DNA of 64,000 nucleotides from positions 1,488,001-1,552,000 of the forward strand of contig CAVSKO010000003.1 in NCBI GenBank assembly GCA_963728545.1, read 5' to 3'. Shown in pieces: positions 37,303 to 46,045 of the stretch. The translations under genes and the position numbers were made by a program. Every line of letters begins with the position of its first letter. Position 1 is the stretch's first letter. The notes beneath the pieces are model-generated. The model was not told where the DNA came from, ran no database searches, and saw only the letters and a list, made by a program, of their open reading frames with translations. The stretch is from DASUNP01 sp963728545 (GTDB taxonomy: Bacteria > Acidobacteriota > Blastocatellia > UBA7656).

Positions 37303-39534
37303 CTATCTCAAGTACATTACGTAGATATTACCCTTCACTTCCGTGTACTCGTAGACAATTTGATTCCCCAGGGGAGACCAGCTAGGGAAACGCACGTAAG
37401 CATTGGGCTTTGTATTATGAGTTAATTGCCTTTGCCTTTTCTCCGACCGAGAGACCCACCAGACGTTCCATATACCGTCGCGTGAGCCGGCAAAGGCAAT
37501 CTTGTCACCGTCCGGGGACCAACCGTTGGACCAGCTATGACCGTGGTTGGAAGTTAATTGAATGGATGGGCCACCGCTCGCAGATACGACCATAATCTGG
37601 GTATCGTCTCCCCTCCTGGCCTGAAAGGCGAGCGATTGCCCGTCGGGCGACCAGCAAGGCCAGCCCGCCAGTTCTTGATCGAACGTCAACTGCTTTTGTG
37701 GCCCGCCTGCGGTAGGCGTCGTCCAGATATTAAAGATGCCGTTAAGATTGAAACTGTATGCGACCTGTTTACCGTCAGGCGATAGCTGCGCCATCTCTTT
37801 TTCGCCAAACTCAAATAGAAGCGATTCTTTGCCGCCAGCCACCGGTATGGACCACATGCGAAGGCGACCTTCGCGTTCTGAAATAAATGCGATTTCCTTA
37901 CCTCCCGGATACCAGGCCGGGAAGTAATCGGCGGCGGGATCGCTGGTCAGTTGCCGCCGATTATTTCCGTCGGCATCCATCAGCCAAACATCCGCTCTTA
38001 CTCCCCGGCGCTCGGCCATATACGCAATAGTTCGCCCATCGGGCGAAAAGGCGGGGGTGCTGTTGCGAATCCCTGTCTCATTTGTCAGTGGCGCCGGCTC
38101 GCCTGTAATCCCATTCAAATCAGGCGACAGCGTAATAGACCAGAGATTACTCTCCACGGTCCAGGCGCTGCACCCCATCTTTTTCCCGTCCGCAGAAATC
38201 GCCAACTGTCTGATAGGCGTTGTACCCATATCGGCGATTTTTATCGGCGGCTCGTTAAGCGGCTCGCCGCTCAGAGGTGAAACTTTCTGCTCCCACACCA
38301 AGAAACCCTGAGTAAAATAGATGCCCTCACCATCCGGCGCATAAACCGGGTCCGCCTTGTCTCCGGTGCCTTGCCGAGTAATCTGCCTTAACTCATCCCC
38401 GGAAACAGCAATGGACCATATCTCCTGGGATGAAAAACCCGCCTGAAGAAACGCGATCCGCCTCCCGTCGGGGGACCAGCTTGGAAAGACATGGCTGCCT
38501 TGCGGTGTCCCCGTTTGTGTAATCTGTTTCGGCGCGCCCCCTTGTGACGGCACGATGAAAATAGTGGAAGAGCCTAGCGGGGATGCGCCCAGATCAGGAG
38601 AAGCTACGGATTGGAACGCAATCATTGAGCCGTCGCGCGACCACACCGGATGAGAGCCGAACTCAGTTAGCTGTGCGGCCTTACCCCCGAGGGCCGGAAT
38701 TACCCAGATGCCGCCGCGCTTCATCGAATAATAAGCGATGTGTTGCCCATCAGGTGACCACGAAGGGTCGAAATTCTGTGCGCCATCGAAGGTGAGCTGA
38801 ATTTCACGCCCGCCCGGTGTCAGTTGCTTTGCGTAAATCTCAAAACTCCCGCTGTGGCCGGAGCTATAGGCAATGACATTGCCATCGGGCGAAAACATCG
38901 GGTTTACGTCGAGTCCGGGGCCGGTCGTGAGCCGTGTGATATTCTGCGCGACGGTCACGGACGAAGCGGCTGGCTTCCAATAAGCCTTCAATACAAAAAA
39001 CGCGGCAATAATGAGCGCGCAGAAAATACCCGCGAATTGCATCATCTTGCGGACGAGCGGGCGGCGAGGTTGTTGTTCCGCGCTTGTCTCTTGCGGCGCA
39101 ACGACCGGGGGTTCGACGGCCACCGATGTTGCACCGGAGGAAGTATCTTCGCGCACTTCCCCAGCGGCTTGCGTCTTCGAGGAAGGTCCATTACCTCCAT
39201 AGCCGTCGCTCACCTCTACCGCCGCCACGAACTGGTACCCGCGCGTATGCACAGTCTTTATGTATCGTGATTGTTTCGGGTCATCGCCCAGCGTCCGGCG
39301 CAGCTTGGCGATTTCGCGCGCCAGAGCGTTTTCGGTCACGGCGGTGTCTTTCCATATGGCATCCAGCAACTCTTTTTTCTCGATCAACCTGCCCCTATTC
39401 TCAATAAAGAAAAGGAGGAGCTTTAACGTCTTTGGCTCAAGCTGCACCTGCGCGCCTGCCTTAAAAATCTGGAACGTTGCTGGCTCGACCTGAAACTCAT
39501 CGAATAAGAACACCGGCAATTTCTCGTCCGTCAT
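37303..39534 (-). CDS. Winged-helix/TolB-propeller membrane regulator (CadC-like architecture)
   Basis: The 743-aa protein has an N-terminal OmpR-type winged helix (about 10-105: EPKTLKLLLFFIENRGRLIE, YIKTVHTRGYQFVA), a linker, one transmembrane helix (about 165-188: MMQFAGIFCALIIAAFFVL) and a periplasmic TolB-like PD40 propeller with repeated SPDGxxIA(Y/F) blades (for example FSPDGNVIAYSSGHSG, WSPDGQHIAYYSMKRGG). One-component membrane-bound transcription factors of this build are very common in Acidobacteriota. Targets are unknown; the divergently placed TonB receptor gene is a candidate. Confidence 0.87.
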   Translation of the reverse strand: MTDEKLPVFLFDEFQVEPATFQIFKAGAQVQLEPKTLKLLLFFIENRGRLIEKKELLDAIWKDTAVTENALAREIAKLRRTLGDDPKQSRYIKTVHTRGYQFVAAVEVSDGYGGNGPSSKTQAAGEVREDTSSGATSVAVEPPVVAPQETSAEQQPRRPLVRKMMQFAGIFCALIIAAFFVLKAYWKPAASSVTVAQNITRLTTGPGLDVNPMFSPDGNVIAYSSGHSGSFEIYAKQLTPGGREIQLTFDGAQNFDPSWSPDGQHIAYYSMKRGGIWVIPALGGKAAQLTEFGSHPVWSRDGSMIAFQSVASPDLGASPLGSSTIFIVPSQGGAPKQITQTGTPQGSHVFPSWSPDGRRIAFLQAGFSSQEIWSIAVSGDELRQITRQGTGDKADPVYAPDGEGIYFTQGFLVWEQKVSPLSGEPLNEPPIKIADMGTTPIRQLAISADGKKMGCSAWTVESNLWSITLSPDLNGITGEPAPLTNETGIRNSTPAFSPDGRTIAYMAERRGVRADVWLMDADGNNRRQLTSDPAADYFPAWYPGGKEIAFISEREGRLRMWSIPVAGGKESLLFEFGEKEMAQLSPDGKQVAYSFNLNGIFNIWTTPTAGGPQKQLTFDQELAGWPCWSPDGQSLAFQARRGDDTQIMVVSASGGPSIQLTSNHGHSWSNGWSPDGDKIAFAGSRDGIWNVWWVSRSEKRQRQLTHNTKPNAYVRFPSWSPLGNQIVYEYTEVKGNIYVMYLR

Positions 39535-39747
39535 AATTCCGTCACAAAACGCGCAAAAATATCAGGCTTTCGTCAATACACGGGCACCCATCTGACTCTA
39601 AAATGGTCAGGGGTGAAGTTTAGGAGAATCCTATTCCAAAGGCAAACCCACCGAACCCCATAACAGGCCGAATCGGCCCGTGTCCTTTCAGCGGTGGCGT
39701 CCGGTTTCAAGCCTGCCCGTGCCATGACCATTCAGGAGAATTTACTT

Positions 39748-42111
39748 ATGCATAGACCGACTTCCATATCTTTCCTCATTGTTTGTTGCGCCAGTTTTTT
39801 GTTGATTCAATCACAGGCTTTCGCCCTGAGCATTTTCGTTCGACAAAACAGTTCGGGGAACCATTATCAGGCAATGCCCGGTAAGGCGACTCTCCATGGC
39901 CGCGTGGTTGATGCCGGAACGGGCGAACCTGTCGCCAAAGTCAAGATCATCGTTCACGGTTCACAGCAGATCACCACCACGGATGAAAACGGTCTGTTCA
40001 CCCTCCGAGACCTGCCGCTAGATGAGGTTGAGCTATACATCACAGCGGTCGGCTACGGGCTGGTTAAACGGAGGGTCGCGGTTAAAGACGGGGAGAATAC
40101 AGAAAAAGATATTGCCATCAGCCAGGAAGCCGCTGCTTTAACCGAGCAAATCACCGTCACCGCCGATCCATACGAGAAGACCGAGACCAACGCGGCTTCT
40201 GAGCAGCGCCTCAACAAATCAGAGATTCAGACGCTCTCTATGGTCTTACTGGGCGACCCGTTGCGCGCGTCTCAGACGCTTCCCGGCGTCACCGCCAATA
40301 ATGATTTGCGCAGCGATTTTGCAGTACGCGGCGCGGGGTTTGATCGCATAGGAATCTTTATAGACGGCATTCTAACGGACGGCTTCGTGCACAGATTAGT
40401 TGAGAGCGAGACCACCGACGAGCTGTCGCTCTCAATTATCAACCAGGATACTATCAGCGAGGCGTCGTTGTTCAGCGGAGCGTTCCCGGTCAAGTACGGC
40501 GACAGCACAGCGGCTGTGCTTAAGCTTGAGACGAGAGAAGGTAACCGCGTCAGACCGGCAGGGCGCTTTTCAACGGGATTGCTCACCACTTCAGGAGTAG
40601 TTGACGGGCCTCTCGCAAATGGCCGAGGCTCGTGGCTTGCGGCAGGCCGCACCAGCTACGTTGATTACCTGCAACGACTCGTCGAGCGCATAACCGGCAC
40701 GGGTCGCAGCCAGGCGGATCAGGATGATGATTCCAACCTCGATTTCAGCGACATGCAGGGGAAAGCCATCTATGACCTGTCGCCTCGCCATCAACTTGGG
40801 GTCTCGGCCATCTTCGGCTTCTTTCAAGGCGATCAAGGGGGTGAAAATCGGGCCGCCAACCAGGGCGACCCTGATGTTATTGACAAACAGGACTCGCGCA
40901 ACCTGCTTGTCAATGCTCATTGGAACTATACGCCTGATGCTCACCTGTTTGCGCAGACGCGTCTTTTTTACCTGGACACAAGCTACAAGAATACGAATCA
41001 AGATGACCTGACTCTCGATGACAGGTTGCGCACGCAGCTTGGCGTTCGTCATGACATAAGCTTTATCGCGCCACACTCTCAACGCATCGGAGCCGGTTTA
41101 TACGCGCGGCATGTTCACGCAGAGAAGCTGACCAACTTCTTTCAAGCATCTCAGCGCACGCTGGAATCATTCAACCGCAGCGCGACCGAGCAGTCTTACT
41201 ATGTTGAAGACACCTGGAGCAGCGAGCGGCTCAATCTCTCTTTGACGGGCGGGGGCCGCGTCGAACACAGCGACTTGACTGACGAAACGCTCTTTTCTCC
41301 GCGAGCCGCCTTTAGTTTTGCGCCCGGGAGCGATTGGAAGATTCGCGGGGGCGTCGGCAGGTATTATCAGTTCCCCGACTTCGACGACCTGTTCGGATTC
41401 TTAGGCAATCCCGACCTTAACGCAGTGAGCGCCGCTCATTACAACGTCAGCATAGAGCGCTCGCTCGGAAGCAGAACGCGCTTGCTGGCGGAAGTCTACG
41501 ATAGAGAAGAGCGGAATCTGATATTCAGTCTTTCAGAGCCTCGCATCGAGGCGGGCCGCGTCACGGCGAGAGCCGATCTCTTTCGCAACTCGCTCGACGG
41601 ATATGCGCGGGGAGTCGAAATATCGTTGCAAAGGCGAAGCGCTAATGGGCTGACCGGGTGGATCTCTTATGCGTATTCAAAGACTCTTCTTCGGGACAAG
41701 CGAGACGGTCTTAGCTTTCCGAGTGACTTCGACCAGCGTCACACATTGAATACGTATGGGAGCTATCGCTTCACAGAGACTTTCAATATCAGCGGCGCAT
41801 GGCGCTATGGCAGCGGCGTACCCTGGGTTGGTTTCCTGCAAAGTGAAGGAGGTATCATCTCTCTGGGCAGCGAGCGGAACCGGATTCGCGTGCCGGACTA
41901 TAGTCGGGTCGATCTGCGAGCCAACAAAGCGTTCTTATTTAAGAAGTGGAAGTTGACGGTGTCGGGTGAGGTCTTGAACGTTCTTTATCACAAAAATGAA
42001 TTCAACGTTCAATCCAACTTTGTAAGGTTCCGAGCAGCCGGCAGGTTCATTAATGGCTTACGCGAATCTTTCCGCATCCTGCCTTCGGTGGGTGTGGCTA
42101 TTGAGTTCTGA
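39748..42111 (+). CDS. TonB-dependent outer-membrane receptor with N-terminal carboxypeptidase-like domain
   Basis: The start at 39748 follows AGGAG and opens with a signal peptide (MHRPTSISFLIVCCASFLLI). The 787-aa protein has a carboxypeptidase regulatory-like domain (about 45-125: LHGRVVDAGTGEPVAKVKII), a plug domain (about 150-270: LLGDPLRASQTLPGVTANND, FAVRGAGFDRIGIFIDGIL) and a C-terminal barrel ending FRILPSVGVAIEF. The terminal Phe is typical of outer-membrane barrels. Substrate unknown. The gene is divergent from the winged-helix/TolB regulator. Confidence 0.88.
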   Translation: MHRPTSISFLIVCCASFLLIQSQAFALSIFVRQNSSGNHYQAMPGKATLHGRVVDAGTGEPVAKVKIIVHGSQQITTTDENGLFTLRDLPLDEVELYITAVGYGLVKRRVAVKDGENTEKDIAISQEAAALTEQITVTADPYEKTETNAASEQRLNKSEIQTLSMVLLGDPLRASQTLPGVTANNDLRSDFAVRGAGFDRIGIFIDGILTDGFVHRLVESETTDELSLSIINQDTISEASLFSGAFPVKYGDSTAAVLKLETREGNRVRPAGRFSTGLLTTSGVVDGPLANGRGSWLAAGRTSYVDYLQRLVERITGTGRSQADQDDDSNLDFSDMQGKAIYDLSPRHQLGVSAIFGFFQGDQGGENRAANQGDPDVIDKQDSRNLLVNAHWNYTPDAHLFAQTRLFYLDTSYKNTNQDDLTLDDRLRTQLGVRHDISFIAPHSQRIGAGLYARHVHAEKLTNFFQASQRTLESFNRSATEQSYYVEDTWSSERLNLSLTGGGRVEHSDLTDETLFSPRAAFSFAPGSDWKIRGGVGRYYQFPDFDDLFGFLGNPDLNAVSAAHYNVSIERSLGSRTRLLAEVYDREERNLIFSLSEPRIEAGRVTARADLFRNSLDGYARGVEISLQRRSANGLTGWISYAYSKTLLRDKRDGLSFPSDFDQRHTLNTYGSYRFTETFNISGAWRYGSGVPWVGFLQSEGGIISLGSERNRIRVPDYSRVDLRANKAFLFKKWKLTVSGEVLNVLYHKNEFNVQSNFVRFRAAGRFINGLRESFRILPSVGVAIEF

Positions 42112-42143
42112 GTCAGATGCTCGCGCGTGCCGAAACCTTATAA

Positions 42144-42230
42144 AACTCTGCGCCCGCTCTGTGTTCTCTGCGTCTGCGGCGGTGAGATGTCTCTGCCAAT
42201 CCCGTACATTCGATTGAAAACTGCTCTAAG
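42144..42230. repeat. Dispersed hairpin repeat family, copy C, degenerate
   Basis: One arm-like part (CTCTGTGTTCTCTGCGTC...GGCGGTGAGATG) and the flank AATCCCGTACATTCGATTGA match the reverse complement of copy B and its flank. The second arm is missing. Copies B and C thus face each other around 34.4-42.1 kb. Confidence 0.75.
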
Positions 42231-42325
42231 CTGAACGGTTTTAAACAGACCGAATACCTGTACCGAAGCGGCAACTCCGGACCTGCGCGCACGGCGATCC
42301 GGTCGAATCGGAGTCTACCTTGTCT

Positions 42326-43234
42326 TCACGACCTATGCTTTAGAAAAGTGCCTTGCTGGAGTTCTTCAAACGCCTGCCGGAGTTGCTCCTGCGTGTTCAT
42401 CACTATCGGCCCGTACCAGGCGACCGGCTCCTCAAGCGGCTTCCCCGAAATCAGCAGGAACCGTATGCCATCCTCCCCGGCCTGTAGCTCTACTTCGTCG
42501 CCACGATCAAAGAGCACAAGGGAGCGGTTCTCAGCCTCCGAGGGAGGTGACGTCTCCAACCATCCGACCCCTTCAGTAGGCACCGCCAGCGGCCCCGACG
42601 CATTGCAGAACTTCCCTGCCCCGCTGAAAACATACGCGAAGGCGTGACGAGTCGTCTCGACCGGGAGCGTCTTTCTTTTACCCGGCGGAATCGACACATC
42701 CAGATAGATGGGGTCGGCGGCGATCCCGGCGACGGGGCCGGACTTGCCCCAAAAGCTCCCGCATACTACGCGGACTCGCGTCCCATCGTCGTCCGTGACT
42801 TCGGGTATGTCTTGAGCCTTCACCTCCTGATAACGAGGCGGCGTCATCTTGAGCGACGCGGGAAGGTTGGCCCACAACTGAAAACCGTGCATGCGCCCCG
42901 CCGCATCCCCTTTGGGCATCTCCTGGTGAATGATTCCGCTGCCCGCCGTCATCCACTGAATGTCGCCGGCGCCTATCGAGCCGCTGTTACCCATGCTGTC
43001 GCCGTGTTCGACAGTGCCTGCCAGGACGTAAGTGATCGTCTCGATGCCCCGATGAGGGTGCCAGGGAAAGCCGGCCAGGTAATCCTCCGGAATATCATTG
43101 CGGAAGTCATCAAGCAGAAGAAACGGGTCGAAGTCAGAAGTGTTGCCAAAGCCGAATGCGCGGCGCAAGTGCACGCCAGCGCCTTCGATGGTCGGCTTGG
43201 CTTTGATAAGCCGCTTCACTGGTCGAATGGACAC
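42326..43234 (-). CDS. Pirin family protein
   Basis: The 302-aa bicupin has the pirin metal site: His-x-His in PWHPHRGIETITYV (about residues 57-63) and His-x-Glu in GSGIIHQEMP (about 101-107). The second cupin domain ends with the pirin C-terminal pattern FLLISGKPLEEPVAWYGPIV. Pirins bind iron and include quercetin dioxygenases as well as redox-sensing cofactors; the role cannot be chosen from sequence. The length is normal. Behind its start codon lies a degraded alpha/beta-hydrolase fragment. Confidence 0.9.
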   Translation of the reverse strand: MSIRPVKRLIKAKPTIEGAGVHLRRAFGFGNTSDFDPFLLLDDFRNDIPEDYLAGFPWHPHRGIETITYVLAGTVEHGDSMGNSGSIGAGDIQWMTAGSGIIHQEMPKGDAAGRMHGFQLWANLPASLKMTPPRYQEVKAQDIPEVTDDDGTRVRVVCGSFWGKSGPVAGIAADPIYLDVSIPPGKRKTLPVETTRHAFAYVFSGAGKFCNASGPLAVPTEGVGWLETSPPSEAENRSLVLFDRGDEVELQAGEDGIRFLLISGKPLEEPVAWYGPIVMNTQEQLRQAFEELQQGTFLKHRS

Positions 43235-43363
43235 GTTGGCCTCCTGTGTAAATAGTTGATCCTTGCTAATGTGCTCATGTCAAGATCCGGTTTCGCATAC
43301 CGCCGTAGATAAATGTGCGGGGCAACTCCTTTCCCGTACGGGCCATCAATCTTCTTGCAACGA

Positions 43364-43525
43364 TCAAACCGTATCGGCGCTAACGCTTGATTCCTCTGCC
43401 TTAAAGAACGCCTGAAGATCGGTGTTGATCCGGTCCTTGAGGGTTGAGGGCATAGCCCTCGTAGATCTTCAGCGTAGCACCCTTGACGATCTTTGACGAG
43501 AGCAGGGCCGAGTCGGGGGCTTGCT
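43364..43525 (-). pseudogene. Fragment of an alpha/beta hydrolase (chloroperoxidase type), degraded
   Basis: Reading the minus strand, one frame encodes DSALLSSKIVKGATLKIYEG and a shifted frame continues LKDRINTDLQAFFKAEESSV to a stop at 43364-43366. These blocks match the C-terminal end of non-heme chloroperoxidase-like hydrolases (ADSALL...KGATLKIY...HKDQINADLLAFFK). The motif Gly-Ala-Pro-His-Gly between them is lost, and no N-terminal part is present. It is a relic of about 50 codons. The gene-free stretch 43235-43954 otherwise holds only a candidate promoter. Confidence 0.5.
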
Positions 43526-43655
43526 CTCTTTGTGAAATTTGCACCGCAACCATCCAGTGTCGCTATGCGGCCTAGCGCCGCGCCCTGCTACGAACACCTA
43601 TAACTCCACTCTATTCCTTTTGCGACCCCTTCGTAAGTTCTAATACAGAATTTTG

Positions 43656-43686
43656 TTGACAAGTAGGGGGGAGGGTGTCGTATTAT
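43656..43686 (+). promoter_or_regulatory. Candidate sigma-70 promoter upstream of the sigma-factor gene
   Basis: TTGACA at 43656-43661 and TATTAT at 43681-43686 are separated by 19 bases, slightly longer than ideal. The start codon of the sigma-factor gene is about 300 bases downstream, so the leader would be long. Weak evidence from consensus match only. Confidence 0.3.
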
Positions 43687-43987
43687 CGGCTCCGCCTTTG
43701 AGCTCTGAGAGCGGGAGTTTCTTTGGTCCATTTCCGTAAGTCCTAAGCGATCTCTTCGAAATTACTCTGTCTTGCACTCATGGTTGTCAGCGCCAATTCC
43801 GGTGAATGCGCGCCATTGAGTTAATTATTTAGAGCACAAGGCAGCTTTGCTTCTCTTCATTCCCGCATATGCCTGTCTTGTCTAAATCGAACTTGTTACT
43901 TGTAATGTTTCTGATTCTTTATTTGTAAGTTCAAGTTTCTGAAGATACCACGCTATGGCCAGCTACTGGTCTGGGGAGGTCAATCAT

Positions 43988-44848
43988 ATGATGCAAGGTG
44001 TAATGTTAGGCCTCGAACGTATATTCGATCAGACATATTCCACGGGGCACTCCTGCCACGGCGACCTCAGACTTGGGCTTGCAGAGTTTAGAGCACATCT
44101 TCTTATGGTCATCGAGAAGCATCTCGGGCCGCACGCGTCGGATGCGTCGGCCATCAGTTTTATAAATAACCTCCACACTAATGATCTTTACCTTGCAACT
44201 GCCTGCGCGCAACATAGCGCCGTTGCTTGGAGTCGTTTTATGAGTGTATATCAGCATTATGTAAATGATCTGGCCCTTTATGTTTCTCCCACAACTGATG
44301 CGGCCCGCGAGCTGGCGGCCAGCGTGCTTGTTGATATGTTTCTACCTGATCGGTCAGGCCACAGCCGCATAGCCTCTTACGATGGAAGAAGCTCTCTAGC
44401 CACATGGCTGCGCGTTATCGTCAGCCACCGGGCAATCAATGAGCGATCGCGCATGTGCAACAGCATGGAGCATATCGACTCCGTTCCTGAAATAGCTGAT
44501 GCGTCAGGCGTACGCAATATTGAGATGGCGCTCAGGGCCGACCGATATGATTCTATGATCAAGGATGCGCTTAAGAGCGCTTGCAAAGATATTACAGACC
44601 GTGAGCGGCTCATATTATTATTCCGTTATGATGAGGAACTTCAGGTAACCCAGATAGCCCGCCTTATCGGGGTACATCCATCAACGGTCACTCGGCAGCT
44701 TGAACGGATTCAAGAGAAACTGCGGGATAAAGTAATATTGATACTTACCTCTAAGTACTGCCTTGAACAAACCGCCGTCGAGGAGTGCCTGGCGGATATA
44801 ACGGAGAATCCTTCTCATTCTATCCTTAATCTGATCAAGCAAGTTTAA
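43988..44848 (+). CDS. Sigma-70 family (ECF-like) RNA polymerase sigma factor
   Basis: The start at 43988 is preferred over 43955 because GGGGAGG lies 7 bases before it. The 286-aa protein has a divergent N-terminal half, a region-2-like stretch (SRFMSVYQHYVNDLALYV, then SYDGRSSLATWLRVIVSHRAINERSR, about residues 85-160) and a C-terminal region-4 helix-turn-helix (DITDRERLILLFRYDEELQV, TQIARLIGVHPSTVTRQLERI, about 210-255). A tail of about 30 residues follows. The next gene encodes a zinc-finger protein of the anti-sigma type and then comes the ketosynthase cluster, so it may control that cluster; this is inferred from position. Confidence 0.75.
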   Translation: MMQGVMLGLERIFDQTYSTGHSCHGDLRLGLAEFRAHLLMVIEKHLGPHASDASAISFINNLHTNDLYLATACAQHSAVAWSRFMSVYQHYVNDLALYVSPTTDAARELAASVLVDMFLPDRSGHSRIASYDGRSSLATWLRVIVSHRAINERSRMCNSMEHIDSVPEIADASGVRNIEMALRADRYDSMIKDALKSACKDITDRERLILLFRYDEELQVTQIARLIGVHPSTVTRQLERIQEKLRDKVILILTSKYCLEQTAVEECLADITENPSHSILNLIKQV

Positions 44849-45019
44849 GATTCTGAAAGCAACAATGATTGTTCCGCAAAACACAGGATGCTTCTTATCT
44901 TTAAGGCTCTCTAGAATTGATTTCACCGGGATTAGCTATATCATGAATTTTCGAATATTCTGCGCTGGAATATATTCCGGCTTGTTACTTAGTTGATGTG
45001 AAGAACGTAATTATACTAA

Positions 45020-45226
45020 GTGCGTAGATTAGGCAAACAATTGCAAGAGCGATGTCCAGATTTAGAAATGCTAGCAGCGTATGTCGAGCGTACTCTTACA
45101 CTCGCAGAGCAAAATTTTATCGAATCCCACCTGGCCCAATGCCGCCGCTGTCGCAGTATAGTAGCCCTGGCAATTAAGTCCCAAACCACCGGGCCAATTG
45201 CTCCAAACAATTCAACCCATTCTTGA
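45020..45226 (+). CDS. Short zinc-finger (ZAS/HC2) protein, candidate soluble anti-sigma factor
   Basis: A 68-aa frame from a GTG at 45020. It contains the zinc-binding anti-sigma signature: CPDLEMLAAYVERTL, then HLAQCRRC (His-x3-Cys-x2-Cys), the hallmark of zf-HC2 domains that clamp ECF-type sigma factors. There is no transmembrane helix and no periplasmic sensor, unlike most such proteins, so it would be cytoplasmic or a truncated relic. It lies 171 bases behind the sigma-factor gene. The ribosome binding site is weak. Confidence 0.65.
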   Translation: MRRLGKQLQERCPDLEMLAAYVERTLTLAEQNFIESHLAQCRRCRSIVALAIKSQTTGPIAPNNSTHS

Positions 45227-45788
45227 TTAAATCAATATGCCCTTCGGCCGCGCGTGACCGGCTGATCCCGGTCATTCAAACCTCGATTCGCGCAAATTCT
45301 TGGGTGTGAACTGTCTATATGAATAGGAAGGAGGATTTTGATTTTTAGAAAGTAAACTTACGCGGACTCGGATGAAAGAGAGAAGCTCAGGGCCAAACCA
45401 TTAACAGAGTTCAAGGCTTTCAAGAATAACTTCACAGTCAAGGAGGACTTCAGCCTGCTACAGAGTAAGGGCTGCTGATATTGCTACAGCTCTGTAAGAT
45501 TATAGGATCATGTTTCGCTAATCGTGAGATTGCGGGCCCACCGCCACGCTAACTATAGCAAGCCCATAGTTACAAGAGCGCCGGTCAATGACATTACGGC
45601 TGGAGGTGGTCGCTGCGTACAGTTGTGCATAGCTATTCGGATGATATGGCAAGGCGCAAATCGGCTCCTACTGACAAAGTCACTCAGTCACTCTTAATAG
45701 GGCAAAATAAGCGGCTTGTTGCCGAAAGTGATAAACCCGCTTCCGACTCTTGCGCGGACCGGACCTGCAATGGAGAGATCATTTTCAT
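45227..45788 (+). other. Gene-free stretch before the ketosynthase cluster with a coding-like relic
   Basis: Around 45365-45478 one frame reads like protein (DEREKLRAKPLTEFKAFKNN, then FTVKEDFSLLQSKGC and a stop) but is preceded by a stop without an intervening start codon. A good ribosome binding site (GGAAGGAGG at 45328-45336) stands upstream in a different frame, so a small gene may have decayed. The rest (45480-45770) should hold the promoter of the ACP-KS operon, but no consensus was found. Confidence 0.25.
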
Positions 45789-46043
45789 ATGAATGTGGAT
45801 GAAATCAGAGACAAGATCAAGAACTCCGTCGCGAGCATTACCTACATAAACCTCGAAAGGATTTCCGATTCGGCATCCTACAAAGATGATTTGGCAATTG
45901 ACTCTCTTTCAATTCTCGAAATAGTCGTCAACGTGGAGTATCAATTCCAAATCAAGGTGCCCGAAGAGGAGCTATCAGAGATCCGCACCATAGAAGATAC
46001 GATCAGGACGGTTCAGAAATACTTGTGCGTTGAGGCGACTTGA
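45789..46043 (+). CDS. Acyl carrier protein of the KS/CLF cluster
   Basis: The ATG at 45789 follows GGAGAG. The 84-aa protein is a free-standing acyl carrier protein: the phosphopantetheine attachment serine is in LAIDSLSILEIV (about residue 38), followed by the acidic helix EYQFQIKVPEEELSEIRTIE and a final helix. It carries the growing chain for the two ketosynthase proteins encoded directly downstream. Its stop codon lies 2 bases before the ketosynthase start. It is distinct from typical fatty-acid AcpP (no DSLDTVELV), which supports a specialised pathway. Confidence 0.88.
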   Translation: MNVDEIRDKIKNSVASITYINLERISDSASYKDDLAIDSLSILEIVVNVEYQFQIKVPEEELSEIRTIEDTIRTVQKYLCVEAT

Positions 46044-46045
46044 TT

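Noticed and set aside
45365..45478. Small peptide gene ending SKGC before the ACP
   Set aside because: No start codon lies between the upstream stop and the coding-like stretch, so it is noted only as a possible relic.
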